This document shows positions 37,912 to 49,959 of a stretch of 64,000 bases of DNA, piece after piece (position 1 is the first letter of the stretch; each line of letters opens with the position of its first letter). The position numbers and the translations under genes are program-made. Under the pieces are notes generated by a model, which saw only the letters and a program-made list of their open reading frames with translations, was not told where the DNA came from and searched no databases. The stretch covers positions 248,001 through 312,000 of the forward strand of contig NZ_JACHOB010000005.1 in the NCBI RefSeq assembly GCF_014199615.1. Direction: 5' to 3'. This stretch comes from Parvularcula dongshanensis (GTDB lineage Bacteria > Pseudomonadota > Alphaproteobacteria > Caulobacterales > Parvularculaceae).

Positions 37912-39789
37912 TCAGTCCTCCGCCAGGAAGGCGGTGATCCAAGCGAACGGCGCGTTCCAGTTGATCGCGACTTCGTTCAGCGCGTAGGCGCGCTCGTCGT
38001 CGCGGTAGCAAGTCATCGGCGCGCAGCTGTCCGCGATCTCCCTTGCGACGTCGTCGGCGGGGCTCGTCTTGTTGGCGCCGCCAGCCAGCGCGCCGGGCGG
38101 CGGGAGGGGCAGGCCCTCGACGGTCGCGCCCATCCAGAAGCGGTGATGGGGGCGCCGGAGCGCGTTCTCGCCGTAGCCCGCCACGTAGGAGAAGCCGAGC
38201 GGGTTGCGGCCGAGGAGGTAGTCCTCGATTCCGAGGACCGCCGTCCGGTAGCGCTCGTCGCCGGTGAGGTCGTAGGCGTAGGCGAGGACGATGCCGCGGT
38301 TCGCCATGTCGCCGTTCGACCCCCAGCCATAGGACCGGTCGAAGGGCACGCCGTACCCCTCGCGCTCGGCCTCCGCCACGAGGGCGTCGCCCGCCGAGAC
38401 GACGCTCTGACGCAGAAGGTCCCGATCGGCCTCGGGCAGCGCGTCGCTGCCGAGGAGAAGCGAGAGGCTCGCCAGGCCTTCGACCGAGCCCCAGCCAATG
38501 TCGCGGGCCGGACCGGCCGCGCCGGGGACGGCGAGGAAGGTCCGCGACGCGCGCATGTCCTCTTCGTAGTCGGCCTCGCTCGTCGTCAGCCACAGCTCCG
38601 TCGCGGCCCAGGTGAACTCGTCCGTCAGGTCGGCGTCGCCGTAGGGACCGCTGCCGCCGGGGGTCACGTCGTAGGCGAGGACGTCCGGGACGCGCTGCGC
38701 CGCCGCGTAGGCGCGCCGGGCGGCGCTCAAGCAGCGATCCGCATAGGCATCGTCGACCCCCCGGAAGACCCGCGCGCACTGCGCAGCGGTCGCCGCGAGG
38801 TCGAGGGTCGCCGCCGTCGAGGGGTAGGAGAGGTAACGCGTCTCGGGGTCCTCGTGCGGAGGCATTGGAAGGCCCGTCCAATGCTCGTCGCCAATCTTGT
38901 GATGGACCATGCCGGAGGCGTCGACGGTATCGAAGTCGAGGCTGTCCTGATCGGCGTACTGATTGCCGCGCGGCAGGCGCAGCGTCGTGCCGTCCGGCAC
39001 TTGCATCGCCAACATGAAGTCCAGGTTCCAGCGCGCCTCGTCGAGCGTGTCGGGCATGCCGTTGCCGGCCTCCGGAATGCGCAAGGCGCCGTCGGGCAGA
39101 CCGCCGCCCGTCCGCTCGGCGTAGTTCAGGAGCGTCCAGGTCGAGATGCCGGAGTTGACCACGTACTTTCCGTGGTCCCCCGCATCGTACCACCCCTTGG
39201 AGACGTCGAGGCTGTAGGGGCAGCCGCCCCAGTCGTTGCCGCGCGCGTCCTTCGGTCCGTAGCAGGTGGCGGCGTCCGGCGCGTGGGCGGCGGGGCGGGC
39301 CCACGCGCTGCCCACATAGGCGGCCTGGATCGGGGTGCTCGCCCGCTGATGGTAGAAGAAGGCCATCGCGTCCCGAGCGAGCGGACCGTAGAGCCCCGGC
39401 TTGATGTCGAAGGGCTCGCTATGCGCGCCGCCGGCGGTCAGGACGAAGCCCTCCCCTGTCCGGTCGACCGTATCGAAGTCGAGGATCTGCACGCGCTGAC
39501 CGGAGGCGTCGTCCGCGCCGAAGGGCACCGTCTGCCCCTGCGCCACCGGCGCGCCGGCGGCATCTTGCAGCGTCCATTGCAGGGGGGTCGCCGCATCCGT
39601 CACCACGGTCGCCCGCTTCGCGCCGGCCGGCAGGTAGCCGGTCATGTTGACGTGGATCGCGCTCGCCCGCTCTGCGACGGGTGAACCGCCCGGGCCGGTC
39701 GGCTCGGACGCCGAACGGTCCGGGGCGCCATCGCTGGCACAGGCGGCGAGCACGAGCAGGCTCGCCCCGATGAGGGGTCGCAACGTCAT
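37912..39789 (-). CDS. GH9 endoglucanase, lipoprotein
   Basis: A 625-residue enzyme acting on beta-1,4-glucan (cellulose or mixed-linkage glucan). Lipoprotein signal with the lipobox cysteine at residue 17. An N-terminal immunoglobulin-like cellulase domain (INHVN-like start, IHVNMTGYLPAGAKRAT) precedes the GH9 catalytic domain. The nucleophile/base aspartates are in KGWYDAGDHGKYV, the conserved histidine in ALRRPHHRFWMG, and the proton-donor glutamate in LNEVAINWNAPFAW. A GGAGG site lies directly ahead of the ATG at 39789. It is divergent from the GH3 gene at 40019. Confidence 0.93.
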   Translation of the reverse strand: MTLRPLIGASLLVLAACASDGAPDRSASEPTGPGGSPVAERASAIHVNMTGYLPAGAKRATVVTDAATPLQWTLQDAAGAPVAQGQTVPFGADDASGQRVQILDFDTVDRTGEGFVLTAGGAHSEPFDIKPGLYGPLARDAMAFFYHQRASTPIQAAYVGSAWARPAAHAPDAATCYGPKDARGNDWGGCPYSLDVSKGWYDAGDHGKYVVNSGISTWTLLNYAERTGGGLPDGALRIPEAGNGMPDTLDEARWNLDFMLAMQVPDGTTLRLPRGNQYADQDSLDFDTVDASGMVHHKIGDEHWTGLPMPPHEDPETRYLSYPSTAATLDLAATAAQCARVFRGVDDAYADRCLSAARRAYAAAQRVPDVLAYDVTPGGSGPYGDADLTDEFTWAATELWLTTSEADYEEDMRASRTFLAVPGAAGPARDIGWGSVEGLASLSLLLGSDALPEADRDLLRQSVVSAGDALVAEAEREGYGVPFDRSYGWGSNGDMANRGIVLAYAYDLTGDERYRTAVLGIEDYLLGRNPLGFSYVAGYGENALRRPHHRFWMGATVEGLPLPPPGALAGGANKTSPADDVAREIADSCAPMTCYRDDERAYALNEVAINWNAPFAWITAFLAED

Positions 39790-40018
39790 TCATCCTCCCG
39801 GCGGGCGTCGCCCGTTCGAACTCTTTGGACGAAGAGTGCCCGGGCGGGACGTGACTCGCAAGCAAAGGGGGAAGCCAAGTTGATCCGGGAGTGGGTTCGG
39901 CTAAACCTCGTCGTGAACGGCGTGGGACTGTCGTCCCGAAACGCGAAAGGCGCCCGACAGAAGGCGCTGCGCGGAGTGCCGATGGTTCGACGTGGAAACG
40001 CTCAGGAAGGGGTGTCGG

Positions 40019-42580
<2,562 letters not shown>

Positions 42581-42586
42581 CGAAGC

Positions 42587-42618
42587 GAAGGCCTGGGGGC
42601 GACCGTTCCCAGGCCTTC
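42587..42618. terminator. Bidirectional-type hairpin after GH3
   Basis: An exact 11-bp inverted repeat GAAGGCCTGGG/CCCAGGCCTTC separated by ten bases, six bases after the GH3 stop codon. It lacks a T-run. The remaining 240 bases to the end of gntP hold nothing I can support. Confidence 0.5.
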
Positions 42619-42857
42619 GGCCCTAAGACGACGCGCTTGCCGATCACGGCCCCCGCGGCCGTGGCGAGCGCGCCCCGGACGGTGACGCGGACGACCGCGC
42701 TGCCTCAAGGCGCCTTTCCGACCCCTGCCCTCAAGAAGCCCGAGGACGCGCAGCGAGACGACGCCGCGTTCGTTCCGGGGTGCGAGCGTGCGAAGCCGCT
42801 TGTCCTAACGCCTCGGACGCCTGCGCGGACTATGGGGCGCGCAGGCGCGAGGCTCGG

Positions 42858-44210
42858 TCACACGAAGAGGGATATGAGACAGGTGACGAGGAACCCCGTC
42901 ACGCCGATCAGCGTCGTGCAGACCGTCCAGCTTCGCAAGGTGAGCGCCTCCGATAGGCCCAGATAGCGGCTGACGAGCCAGAAGCCCGAATCGTTGACGT
43001 GGCTCGTCAGGCTCGCGCCCGAAGCGATGGCGACGACGACGAGGCCGAGCTCGGGGCCCGAGAGGCCCGCGAGCTCCGCGACCGGCGCGGTCAGGCCTGC
43101 GCCGGTGATCATCGCGACCGTGGCGGAGCCCTGTGCGATCCGTACGATCCCCGCCGAGAGGAAGGCGAAGGCGAGGACGGGCATGCCGCCGCTCATCAAG
43201 GCCTCGGCGAGGGTTCGGCCCGCGCCCGAGTCGACCAGCACCTGCTTGAAGGCGCCCCCTGCCCCGGTCACGAGGACGACGAGGCCCGCGGGTTCGAGCG
43301 CCCGGGTCATCGCCTCGCGCAGCTCGGGCGCGGGCACGCCGCGCCTGACGCCGAAGAGGCCCCAAGCGAGGAGGCAGGCGATCATGAGCGCCGTGAAGGG
43401 GTGACCGAGGAAGAGGAGGCCTTGCGCGACCGGGCCCGCCGTCCCCTCGCCCACCATGGCGGCGGTGACCGTCGCGCAGACGATCAGCGCGACCGGAGCG
43501 AAGATGACGAGCATCGCCTCCCCGAAGCCGGCAGCCTGACGGTCGGCAGGGACCGAAACCGGGGCCGCATGGGCAGGTGCGCCGGCCTCGGCGAAGGCTT
43601 TTTGCTTCTCCAAGGCGCGGCCGAGGACCGGTCCCGCGACGAAGGCGGCGGGCAGCCCTGCGAGCGCGCCGAACAGGATGACCCAGCCAAGGTCGGCGGA
43701 CAGGATCTCCGCCACGGCGATCGGTCCCGGGGTCGGCGGCACGAAGGCGTGGGTGACGGCGAGGCCTGACAGGAGGGGGATCGCGAAGCCGATCAACGGC
43801 CTTCCCGTCCGCTCGGACAGGCCGATCAGGACGGGCATCAGGATGATCAGCGCCACGTCGAAGAAGACCGGGATCGAGACGAGGAAGCCGATCAGGGTGA
43901 GCGCGGCGGGCGAACGCTCCGGTCCGAAGCGGGTGAGGAGCGTGTTCGAGATCGCGTCGACACCCCCTGAGTGCTCGAGCAGCGCGCCCATCATCGCGCC
44001 GAGGCCGACGACGACGGCGACGAAGCCGAGCGTGCCGCCCATGCCGTTCCGGACCGACTCGACCACATCGGTCGGCGTCATCCCGATCGTCAGGCCGAAG
44101 CCGAGCGAGACGAGGATCAGCGACAAGAAGGCCGGTAGCCGGACCCACAGGACGAGGACGAGGAGGGCCGCGACCGCGGCCCCCGTCACCAGGAGCGGAA
44201 AGAGGACCAC
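42858..44210 (-). CDS. Gluconate:H+ symporter (GntP family)
   Basis: A 450-residue inner-membrane permease with about twelve membrane segments. Family segments are visible: LEHSGGVDAISNTLL, PVFFDVALIILMP, HAFVPPTPGP, RIAQGSATVAM and SHVNDSGFWLV. It imports gluconate or a similar sugar acid. Start GTG 44210 is preceded by GGTAGGGAC. Only four bases separate it from the stop of the GH3-SMP30 gene, so the two are an operon and functionally linked. Confidence 0.92.
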   Translation of the reverse strand: MVLFPLLVTGAAVAALLVLVLWVRLPAFLSLILVSLGFGLTIGMTPTDVVESVRNGMGGTLGFVAVVVGLGAMMGALLEHSGGVDAISNTLLTRFGPERSPAALTLIGFLVSIPVFFDVALIILMPVLIGLSERTGRPLIGFAIPLLSGLAVTHAFVPPTPGPIAVAEILSADLGWVILFGALAGLPAAFVAGPVLGRALEKQKAFAEAGAPAHAAPVSVPADRQAAGFGEAMLVIFAPVALIVCATVTAAMVGEGTAGPVAQGLLFLGHPFTALMIACLLAWGLFGVRRGVPAPELREAMTRALEPAGLVVLVTGAGGAFKQVLVDSGAGRTLAEALMSGGMPVLAFAFLSAGIVRIAQGSATVAMITGAGLTAPVAELAGLSGPELGLVVVAIASGASLTSHVNDSGFWLVSRYLGLSEALTLRSWTVCTTLIGVTGFLVTCLISLFV

Positions 44211-44214
44211 GTCC

Positions 44215-47200
44215 CTACCCGCCGAGCTTCACCCGCGCGAGGAAGGAACCGGAGGTGATGTAGATCGCGTCCTCCGTGTCCGTCAGCGCGACGTTCGCCG
44301 CCGCCGTCCCCGTGCGGACGAGCGCGAGGCGCTCGCCTTCGGGGGAAAGAAGGTGGATGCCGCCGGGCCCTGCGAGCCAGATGTTTCCCGACTGCGAGAC
44401 CGCCATGCCGTCGGGCAGACCGGGCTCGCCTGCCTTCACCATCGCGGTCAGGTCGATCAGGACTCGCCGGTTCGTCACGTCGCCATCCTCGCCGACGTCG
44501 TAGGCGTAGAGCCTCGCGGCGTCCGGATCGGAGACCGCGACGTAAAGCGTGCGCTCGTCCGGTGAGAGGCCCACGCCGTTGGGCCGGGTCAGTTCCCGGT
44601 CGATCAGGCTCACCGTTCCGTCGGGCGAGAGGCGGTAGACACCGTTGAAGTCGAGCTCCTTGAGCTCGGACTCGTCTCCGTCCTGAAGGCCGTAGGGCGG
44701 ATCGGTGAAGTAGATCGTGCCGTCCTCCGCCCGGACGAGGTCGTTGGGGCTGGAGAACCGCTTGCCTTCGAATTGCTGCGCGAGGAACGTCCGCTCCTTG
44801 GTGCCGAGGTCGACACGCGCGATCGCGCGGTTGCCGTGATCGCCCATCAGGATGGCGTTCGGGCCGTCCGCGATCAGACCGTTCGATCCCGGTTCCCTGA
44901 AGGCGGGCGGCACCTCGCCGGCAAGGCCCGAAGGCTGCAGGACCACTTCGAGCCCGCCCTCTTCGGACCATCCGTAAAGCGTGTTGCCGGGCACGTCGCT
45001 GAAGAGGACCTCGCTGCGGTCCGGCATCCAGACCGGCCCCTCGGACCAGCCGAAGGTGTCGTCGGTCAGCTTCTCGATGGCGGCGTTCTCCGGGATGACC
45101 TCGTCCGCGCGGGGGTCCAGGCGGTCTATCGATCCCACGCTCACGGGCTCACTCTCCGCATTGCCGCCGCTGACGGTGGTCACGGTCTCGATGGCGGCGG
45201 CGGGCTCGTCCGCGGTCACGCCCTCTTCGATCGTGAAGCTGCCCTCGCCGCGGATGTCGGCGGAGGTCGAGCCTATCATCCAGCGGATCTCGCCAGCGTC
45301 GACCCGCCAGGCGCCCTCCTGCCCCCAATAGGCGAACTGCTCCGGGCGCAGCTTGAAGCTGACGGTCTTCGTCTCGCCAGGATCGAGCGAGACGCGCGAG
45401 AAGCCGCGCAACTCCTGGACGGGGCGCGCGACGGTCGCCAGCGGGTCGCGGGTGTAGAGCTGCACGACCTCGTCGGCGGCCATCTCGCCCGCGTTCGTCA
45501 CATCGGCGGAGATGGTGATCGTCCCGCCGGCGCCGACCGTCTGCGTGTCCTGCGAGATCCCGGCGTAGTCGAAGCTCGCGTAGGAAAGCCCGTGCCCGAA
45601 GGGGTAAAGCGGCGTGATGTCGACGTCCGTGTAGCGCGAGCTGTCGTTCTCGAGGTCGGGGTCCGCCGGCCGTCCCGTCGGGTAGTGGCCCATGAAGATC
45701 GGCACTTGCCCCGTTCGGCGCGGGAAGCTCGCCGGTAGGCGGCCGCCCGGGCTCTCCTCGCCGAAGAGGACGGAGGCGACGGCGGGGCCGGTCTCGACGC
45801 CGAGGAACCAGGTCTCGAGGATCGCGTCGGCCTCCGCGTCGAGCGAGGAGATGTCCAAGGGGCGCCCGTTCATCAGCACGACGACGACCGGGGTGTCGGT
45901 CGCCAGGATCGCTTCGGCCAGGGCCGCCTGCCCTGCGGGCAGCGTGATGTCCGAGCGGCTCCGCGCCTCGCCGGAGTAGTTCCAGTCCTCGCCGATGACG
46001 AGCACGGCCACGTCCGCCCGCTCCGCCGCGCGCACGGCGTCGCGCAGGTCGCGGCGGTCGGGCATGCTGCGGGCGTCGGCACCGGGGACGTAGTCGATCC
46101 GTACCCCTTCGGGCAGCGCGGCTTCGAGCCCTGCGCGGATCGTCACGACGTCGCCCGAGCTGCCCTGCGCCGACCAGGAGCCGAGCGGCGAGTAGGGATC
46201 GTCCGCCAGCGCCCCGATGAGCGCAACGCGGCCCGCCCCCTCGCGGATAGGCAGCGTCTGGTTCTCGTTCTTCAAGAGGACCATGGACTTGACCGCGGCG
46301 TCGCGGGCGACGGCACGGTGCTCTTCGGACAGCATGACCGCCGCCTCGCGGTCGGTGTCGTGATAGGCGTAGGGATCGTCGAAGAGGCCGAGACGGTCCT
46401 TGGCGAGAAGGACGTGGCCCACCGCATCGTCGAGCGACGCCTGGAGCGTCTCGTCGCCGCGCACCGCCTCGGCGAGGTCTTGGGCGTAGATGCCAGAGGT
46501 CATCTCCATGTCGACGCCGGCCTCGAGGGCGAGCGTGCCCGCCCCGACCCTGTCCGCTGCGACGCCGTGGTTCGTCAGCTCGAGGACGGCGTTCCAGTCG
46601 GAGACGACGAGGCCGTCATAGCTCCAGGCCTTGCGCAGGACGTCCTGCAGCAGGGGCGCGTTCGCCGTCGCGGGCACCCCGCCGATGTCGTTGAAGGCGA
46701 CCATGACGCTGCCCGCGCCCGCCTCCACCGTCGCGGCGTGGAAGGGCGGCAGGTAGGTCTCGTGCAGCGTGCGCTCGGAGATGTCGGCGCTGTTGTAGTC
46801 GCGGCCGCCCTCGCCCGCGCCGTAGGCGCCGAAGTGCTTGGCCGTCGCGATGATCGTGTCGGGCGCGGTCAGGTCGCGCCCCTGATAGCCGCGCACCTGC
46901 GCCGCGGCCATGCGAGCGCTCAGATAGGGCTCTTCGCCCGCCCCCTCGACGATGCGGCCCCAGCGGGGGTCGCGCGCGATGTCGATCATCGGCGCGAAGG
47001 TCCAGTGCAGCCCCGCCGCCGAAGCCTCTTCGGCCGCGATCCGCGCGGTCGACTGGCCGACTTCGTCAGAGAAGCTCGCGGCGAGCGCGAGGGGGACGGG
47101 GTAGATCGTACGGTAGCCGTGGATCACGTCCATCGCGAAGAGGAGCGGGATGCCGGTCCGGCTCTCTTCGACCGCCGTGCGTTGCAGCTCTTCGAGCGGG

Positions 47201-47511
47201 CCCGCGCCCGCGACGTGCAGGTAGGAGCCGACCTTGCCCTGGCGGACGCGGTCGAACTCGCCGTCGTCCAGGCGGGAGTTGAGGTTCTTCTGACGCCCGC
47301 CCGCCATCTGATGGAGCTGGCCGAGCTTCTCCTCGATCGTCATGTTCGAGATCAGGAAGTCGATGCGCTCCTGCCCGGTAAGGCCCTGCGCCGTCGCCTG
47401 GACGGCGAGCGTCTGCGCGTCCTGTTCGTTCTGGGCTTGGGTGAAACCGCTGCCGAGCGCGGCGAGGCTCAAGCCCGCAGCGAGTGCCGCGAGCCGGTGA
47501 CGGTGAAGCAT
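44215..47511 (-). CDS. GH3 beta-glucosidase fused to SMP-30/gluconolactonase domain
   Basis: A 1098-residue exported two-enzyme fusion. After a signal peptide (AALAAGLSLAALGSGFTQA), residues 45-760 are a full GH3 beta-glucosidase of the BglX type. The nucleophile is Asp305 in VVSDWNAV, KHFGAYGAGEGGRDY is present, and a fibronectin-like tail includes PFGHGLSYASF. A linker at about 762-800 leads to a six-bladed SMP-30/gluconolactonase domain (about 805-1098) with likely metal ligands Glu824 (SEGPVW), Asn978 (RPNGV) and Asp1034 (LPDGM). Neither half looks damaged. GntP follows immediately, so the natural product is probably gluconate. The fusion is unusual; GH3 and SMP-30 are normally separate proteins. 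Confidence 0.93.
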   Translation of the reverse strand: MLHRHRLAALAAGLSLAALGSGFTQAQNEQDAQTLAVQATAQGLTGQERIDFLISNMTIEEKLGQLHQMAGGRQKNLNSRLDDGEFDRVRQGKVGSYLHVAGAGPLEELQRTAVEESRTGIPLLFAMDVIHGYRTIYPVPLALAASFSDEVGQSTARIAAEEASAAGLHWTFAPMIDIARDPRWGRIVEGAGEEPYLSARMAAAQVRGYQGRDLTAPDTIIATAKHFGAYGAGEGGRDYNSADISERTLHETYLPPFHAATVEAGAGSVMVAFNDIGGVPATANAPLLQDVLRKAWSYDGLVVSDWNAVLELTNHGVAADRVGAGTLALEAGVDMEMTSGIYAQDLAEAVRGDETLQASLDDAVGHVLLAKDRLGLFDDPYAYHDTDREAAVMLSEEHRAVARDAAVKSMVLLKNENQTLPIREGAGRVALIGALADDPYSPLGSWSAQGSSGDVVTIRAGLEAALPEGVRIDYVPGADARSMPDRRDLRDAVRAAERADVAVLVIGEDWNYSGEARSRSDITLPAGQAALAEAILATDTPVVVVLMNGRPLDISSLDAEADAILETWFLGVETGPAVASVLFGEESPGGRLPASFPRRTGQVPIFMGHYPTGRPADPDLENDSSRYTDVDITPLYPFGHGLSYASFDYAGISQDTQTVGAGGTITISADVTNAGEMAADEVVQLYTRDPLATVARPVQELRGFSRVSLDPGETKTVSFKLRPEQFAYWGQEGAWRVDAGEIRWMIGSTSADIRGEGSFTIEEGVTADEPAAAIETVTTVSGGNAESEPVSVGSIDRLDPRADEVIPENAAIEKLTDDTFGWSEGPVWMPDRSEVLFSDVPGNTLYGWSEEGGLEVVLQPSGLAGEVPPAFREPGSNGLIADGPNAILMGDHGNRAIARVDLGTKERTFLAQQFEGKRFSSPNDLVRAEDGTIYFTDPPYGLQDGDESELKELDFNGVYRLSPDGTVSLIDRELTRPNGVGLSPDERTLYVAVSDPDAARLYAYDVGEDGDVTNRRVLIDLTAMVKAGEPGLPDGMAVSQSGNIWLAGPGGIHLLSPEGERLALVRTGTAAANVALTDTEDAIYITSGSFLARVKLGG

Positions 47512-47573
47512 GAGTGGTTCCCTTCCCTGTCTCTTCCTAACCTGCCGCGCGCTTCTTCGTCGCTTTCGGCGTC

Positions 47574-49958
47574 CTATTCCATCTCGAGCCGCACGTCGGA
47601 GACACGCAGGGTCAGCCGCCCAGCGGTCTTGATGAAGAGCGGCGCTCTCGTCTCGGCGAGATCCCCCTCGCGCAGGCCGGACCCGGAGAGGGGAAGCAAG
47701 AGCCGGACCCAGCCCTGCCCCGCCGCGCCCCGCAGCCGGTCCGTCACGTCCCCGGCGCCTTCGCCCGAGGCCGTCAGTACGCCCATGCGGACGGGCGCGC
47801 CCGGCGCCTCGCGGACCTCGCAGTGAACGGCGACCATCAGGCGGCCGTTCGCCTCCCGCGTGAGGTCCTGGCCCGGACCTTCGAGAACGAAGCGTGCAGG
47901 GCCAGTGAAGGTCAGTTCGCGCGCGTCCTCCTGCGCCGCCCGGTCGACGGAGCGGACGGACAGCGCGCCGTCCGTCGTCTTGGCAGCGGGGCCGGTCAGT
48001 AGGACGTCCTCGCCCTGCGACGAGAGCACGATCTTGTAGGGCGGGCGGGCACGGCCAGCGCGCAGGTACTCCGTCCCGCCGCGCGCGTTGGCCGCGTCGC
48101 GGCCGCTCTCGTCGAGCCGCGCGAGCGCGCCGTCATCGGCGTAGGTGAGGCCGAAACCGTAGGCGAAGAGCGGATCGCCATCGCCTTCACCGGCGTTGAG
48201 AGGCGTCTGATGCGGGTGCCTCGGCCAGGAGAACGAGAGCTTGCCCGCGAAGTCGCGGCGGGGCCGTCCGTCCGCGTCGCCGACCAGCACGTCCGCCACC
48301 CCGCCGCCCTCGCTTCCCGGCAGCCAGGCGGCGACGAAGGCGTTCGAGGCGTTGATCTCCGGGTTCAGGTGAAGAGGCCGGCCCGACAGGAAGACGGAGA
48401 CCGTAGGGATGCCGTCGGCCCGAAGGCGCTTCAGGAGCGCGAGCGGGGCGTCGTCGGTGAAGTCGAGGTTCTCGCGGTCGCCCTGGAACTCGGCATAGGG
48501 CTCCTCGCCGAAGACGACGATGGCGACGTCGGGGCGGGTCTCGGTGCGTCCGTCTTCGGAGAGCTCAGGCGTGCCGCCGCCCGCCTCGACGGCCTCCCGC
48601 AGGCCGTCCCAGATCGACTGGCCGTTCGGGAAGCGGTCGTTCGTGTTCCCCTCCCCCTGCCAGGTCAGGGTCCAGCCGCCGCAGGCTTTCTGGATCGAAG
48701 CCGCGTCGCCCGCGACGAGGACCCGTGCGGACGGCTTGATCGGGAGGACACCGTCGTTCTTCAGGAGGACGAGGGACTTGGCGACGGCTTCGCGCGCGAC
48801 GGCTCTGTGCGCGGCGCGGCCGGGAACGCTCCCGTTCCCCGCGCCGGGCCGTTCCGTCGGGCGCGGCCTGTCCCAGAGGCCGTAGCGCAGCTTGACCCGC
48901 AGGACCCGGCGGACAGCATCGTCTATGCGCGCCTCGGCGATCTCTCCTTCGCGGACCTGCTCCAGCGTGTTGCGGAAGAGCGCGCGCCAGTCGTCGGGCG
49001 CCATGATCACGTCGACGCCCGCTTCGTAGGCGGCCGGGCAGCTGTCATTGCGGCAGCCCTCGACCCCGGCATGGCCGTTCCAGTCGCCGATGACGACGCC
49101 GTCGAAGCCCATGCGGCCCTTCAGGACCTCGGTCAGCAAGTAGCGGTGGCCGTGGAGGCGCTCGCCGTGCCAGCTGTTGAAGCTCGCCATGATCGTCTGG
49201 ACGCCCGCTTCGATCGCGGGCGGGTAGCCCGCGGCGTGGACCTCGCGCAGGGTCGCCTCGTCGCAGAGCGTGTCGCCCTGGTCCTTGCCGCCCTCGGTGC
49301 CCCCGTCGCCGACGAAGTGCTTGGCGGTCGCGATCAGGCCGTGGCCGCGAAGGAATCCTTCCGTGCCCGCCGCGCCCTGTAGCCCCTCGACCATGGCAGC
49401 GGCGTAGTCGCGTACGATGCGCGGATCTTCCGAGTAGCCCTCATAGGTCCGCCCCCAGCGGTCGTCGCGCGGCGTCGCGAGGGTCGGCGCGAAGGTCCAG
49501 TCCATGCCGCAGGCCTGGACCTCGCGCGCGGTGACCTCGCCGATGCGGCGGATGAGGCCCGGGTCGTCCGCGCAGCCGAGGCCGATGTTGTGGGGGAAGA
49601 TCGTCGCGCCGACGAGGTTGTTGTGCCCGTGGACCGCGTCCGTACCCCAGAGGATCGGCACCTTCGTCCCCCCGCGCCGAAGGGCCGCCTGATGGAACGC
49701 GTCGACCGTCTCGAGCCACGCTTCGAGGCCCGCATAGTTGTCGCCGCCAGGGGCGGAGTTCCCGCCGCAAAGGACAGAGCCAAGCGGCACCTCGAGGAGG
49801 TCGTCCGGCACGATCGAGGCAAGGTCGGCCTGGATCGTCTGGCCGACCTTCTCCTCGAGCGTCATCCCGGCGAGAAGCGCGTCGATGCGCGCCTCGACCG
49901 CCTCGTCCCTGCCGGGACGAGGGCTCAGCTCCGGCCAGTCCTCGGGGCGGCGCTCCAT
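47574..49958 (-). CDS. GH3 glycosidase without signal peptide
   Basis: A 794-residue GH3 enzyme with the same motif order as the lipoprotein GH3 at 40019 (GTDAVHGH, FPHNIGLG, KHFVGDGGTEGG, nucleophile aspartate in IGDWNGHAG) and the same C-terminal beta domain. It begins directly with ERRPEDWPELSPRPG and has no signal peptide, so it probably acts in the cytoplasm on imported oligosaccharides. It starts one base after the aldo/keto reductase stop. Specificity may be beta-glucoside or beta-mannoside; the mannan context makes either possible. Confidence 0.9.
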   Translation of the reverse strand: MERRPEDWPELSPRPGRDEAVEARIDALLAGMTLEEKVGQTIQADLASIVPDDLLEVPLGSVLCGGNSAPGGDNYAGLEAWLETVDAFHQAALRRGGTKVPILWGTDAVHGHNNLVGATIFPHNIGLGCADDPGLIRRIGEVTAREVQACGMDWTFAPTLATPRDDRWGRTYEGYSEDPRIVRDYAAAMVEGLQGAAGTEGFLRGHGLIATAKHFVGDGGTEGGKDQGDTLCDEATLREVHAAGYPPAIEAGVQTIMASFNSWHGERLHGHRYLLTEVLKGRMGFDGVVIGDWNGHAGVEGCRNDSCPAAYEAGVDVIMAPDDWRALFRNTLEQVREGEIAEARIDDAVRRVLRVKLRYGLWDRPRPTERPGAGNGSVPGRAAHRAVAREAVAKSLVLLKNDGVLPIKPSARVLVAGDAASIQKACGGWTLTWQGEGNTNDRFPNGQSIWDGLREAVEAGGGTPELSEDGRTETRPDVAIVVFGEEPYAEFQGDRENLDFTDDAPLALLKRLRADGIPTVSVFLSGRPLHLNPEINASNAFVAAWLPGSEGGGVADVLVGDADGRPRRDFAGKLSFSWPRHPHQTPLNAGEGDGDPLFAYGFGLTYADDGALARLDESGRDAANARGGTEYLRAGRARPPYKIVLSSQGEDVLLTGPAAKTTDGALSVRSVDRAAQEDARELTFTGPARFVLEGPGQDLTREANGRLMVAVHCEVREAPGAPVRMGVLTASGEGAGDVTDRLRGAAGQGWVRLLLPLSGSGLREGDLAETRAPLFIKTAGRLTLRVSDVRLEME

Positions 49959-49959
49959 C

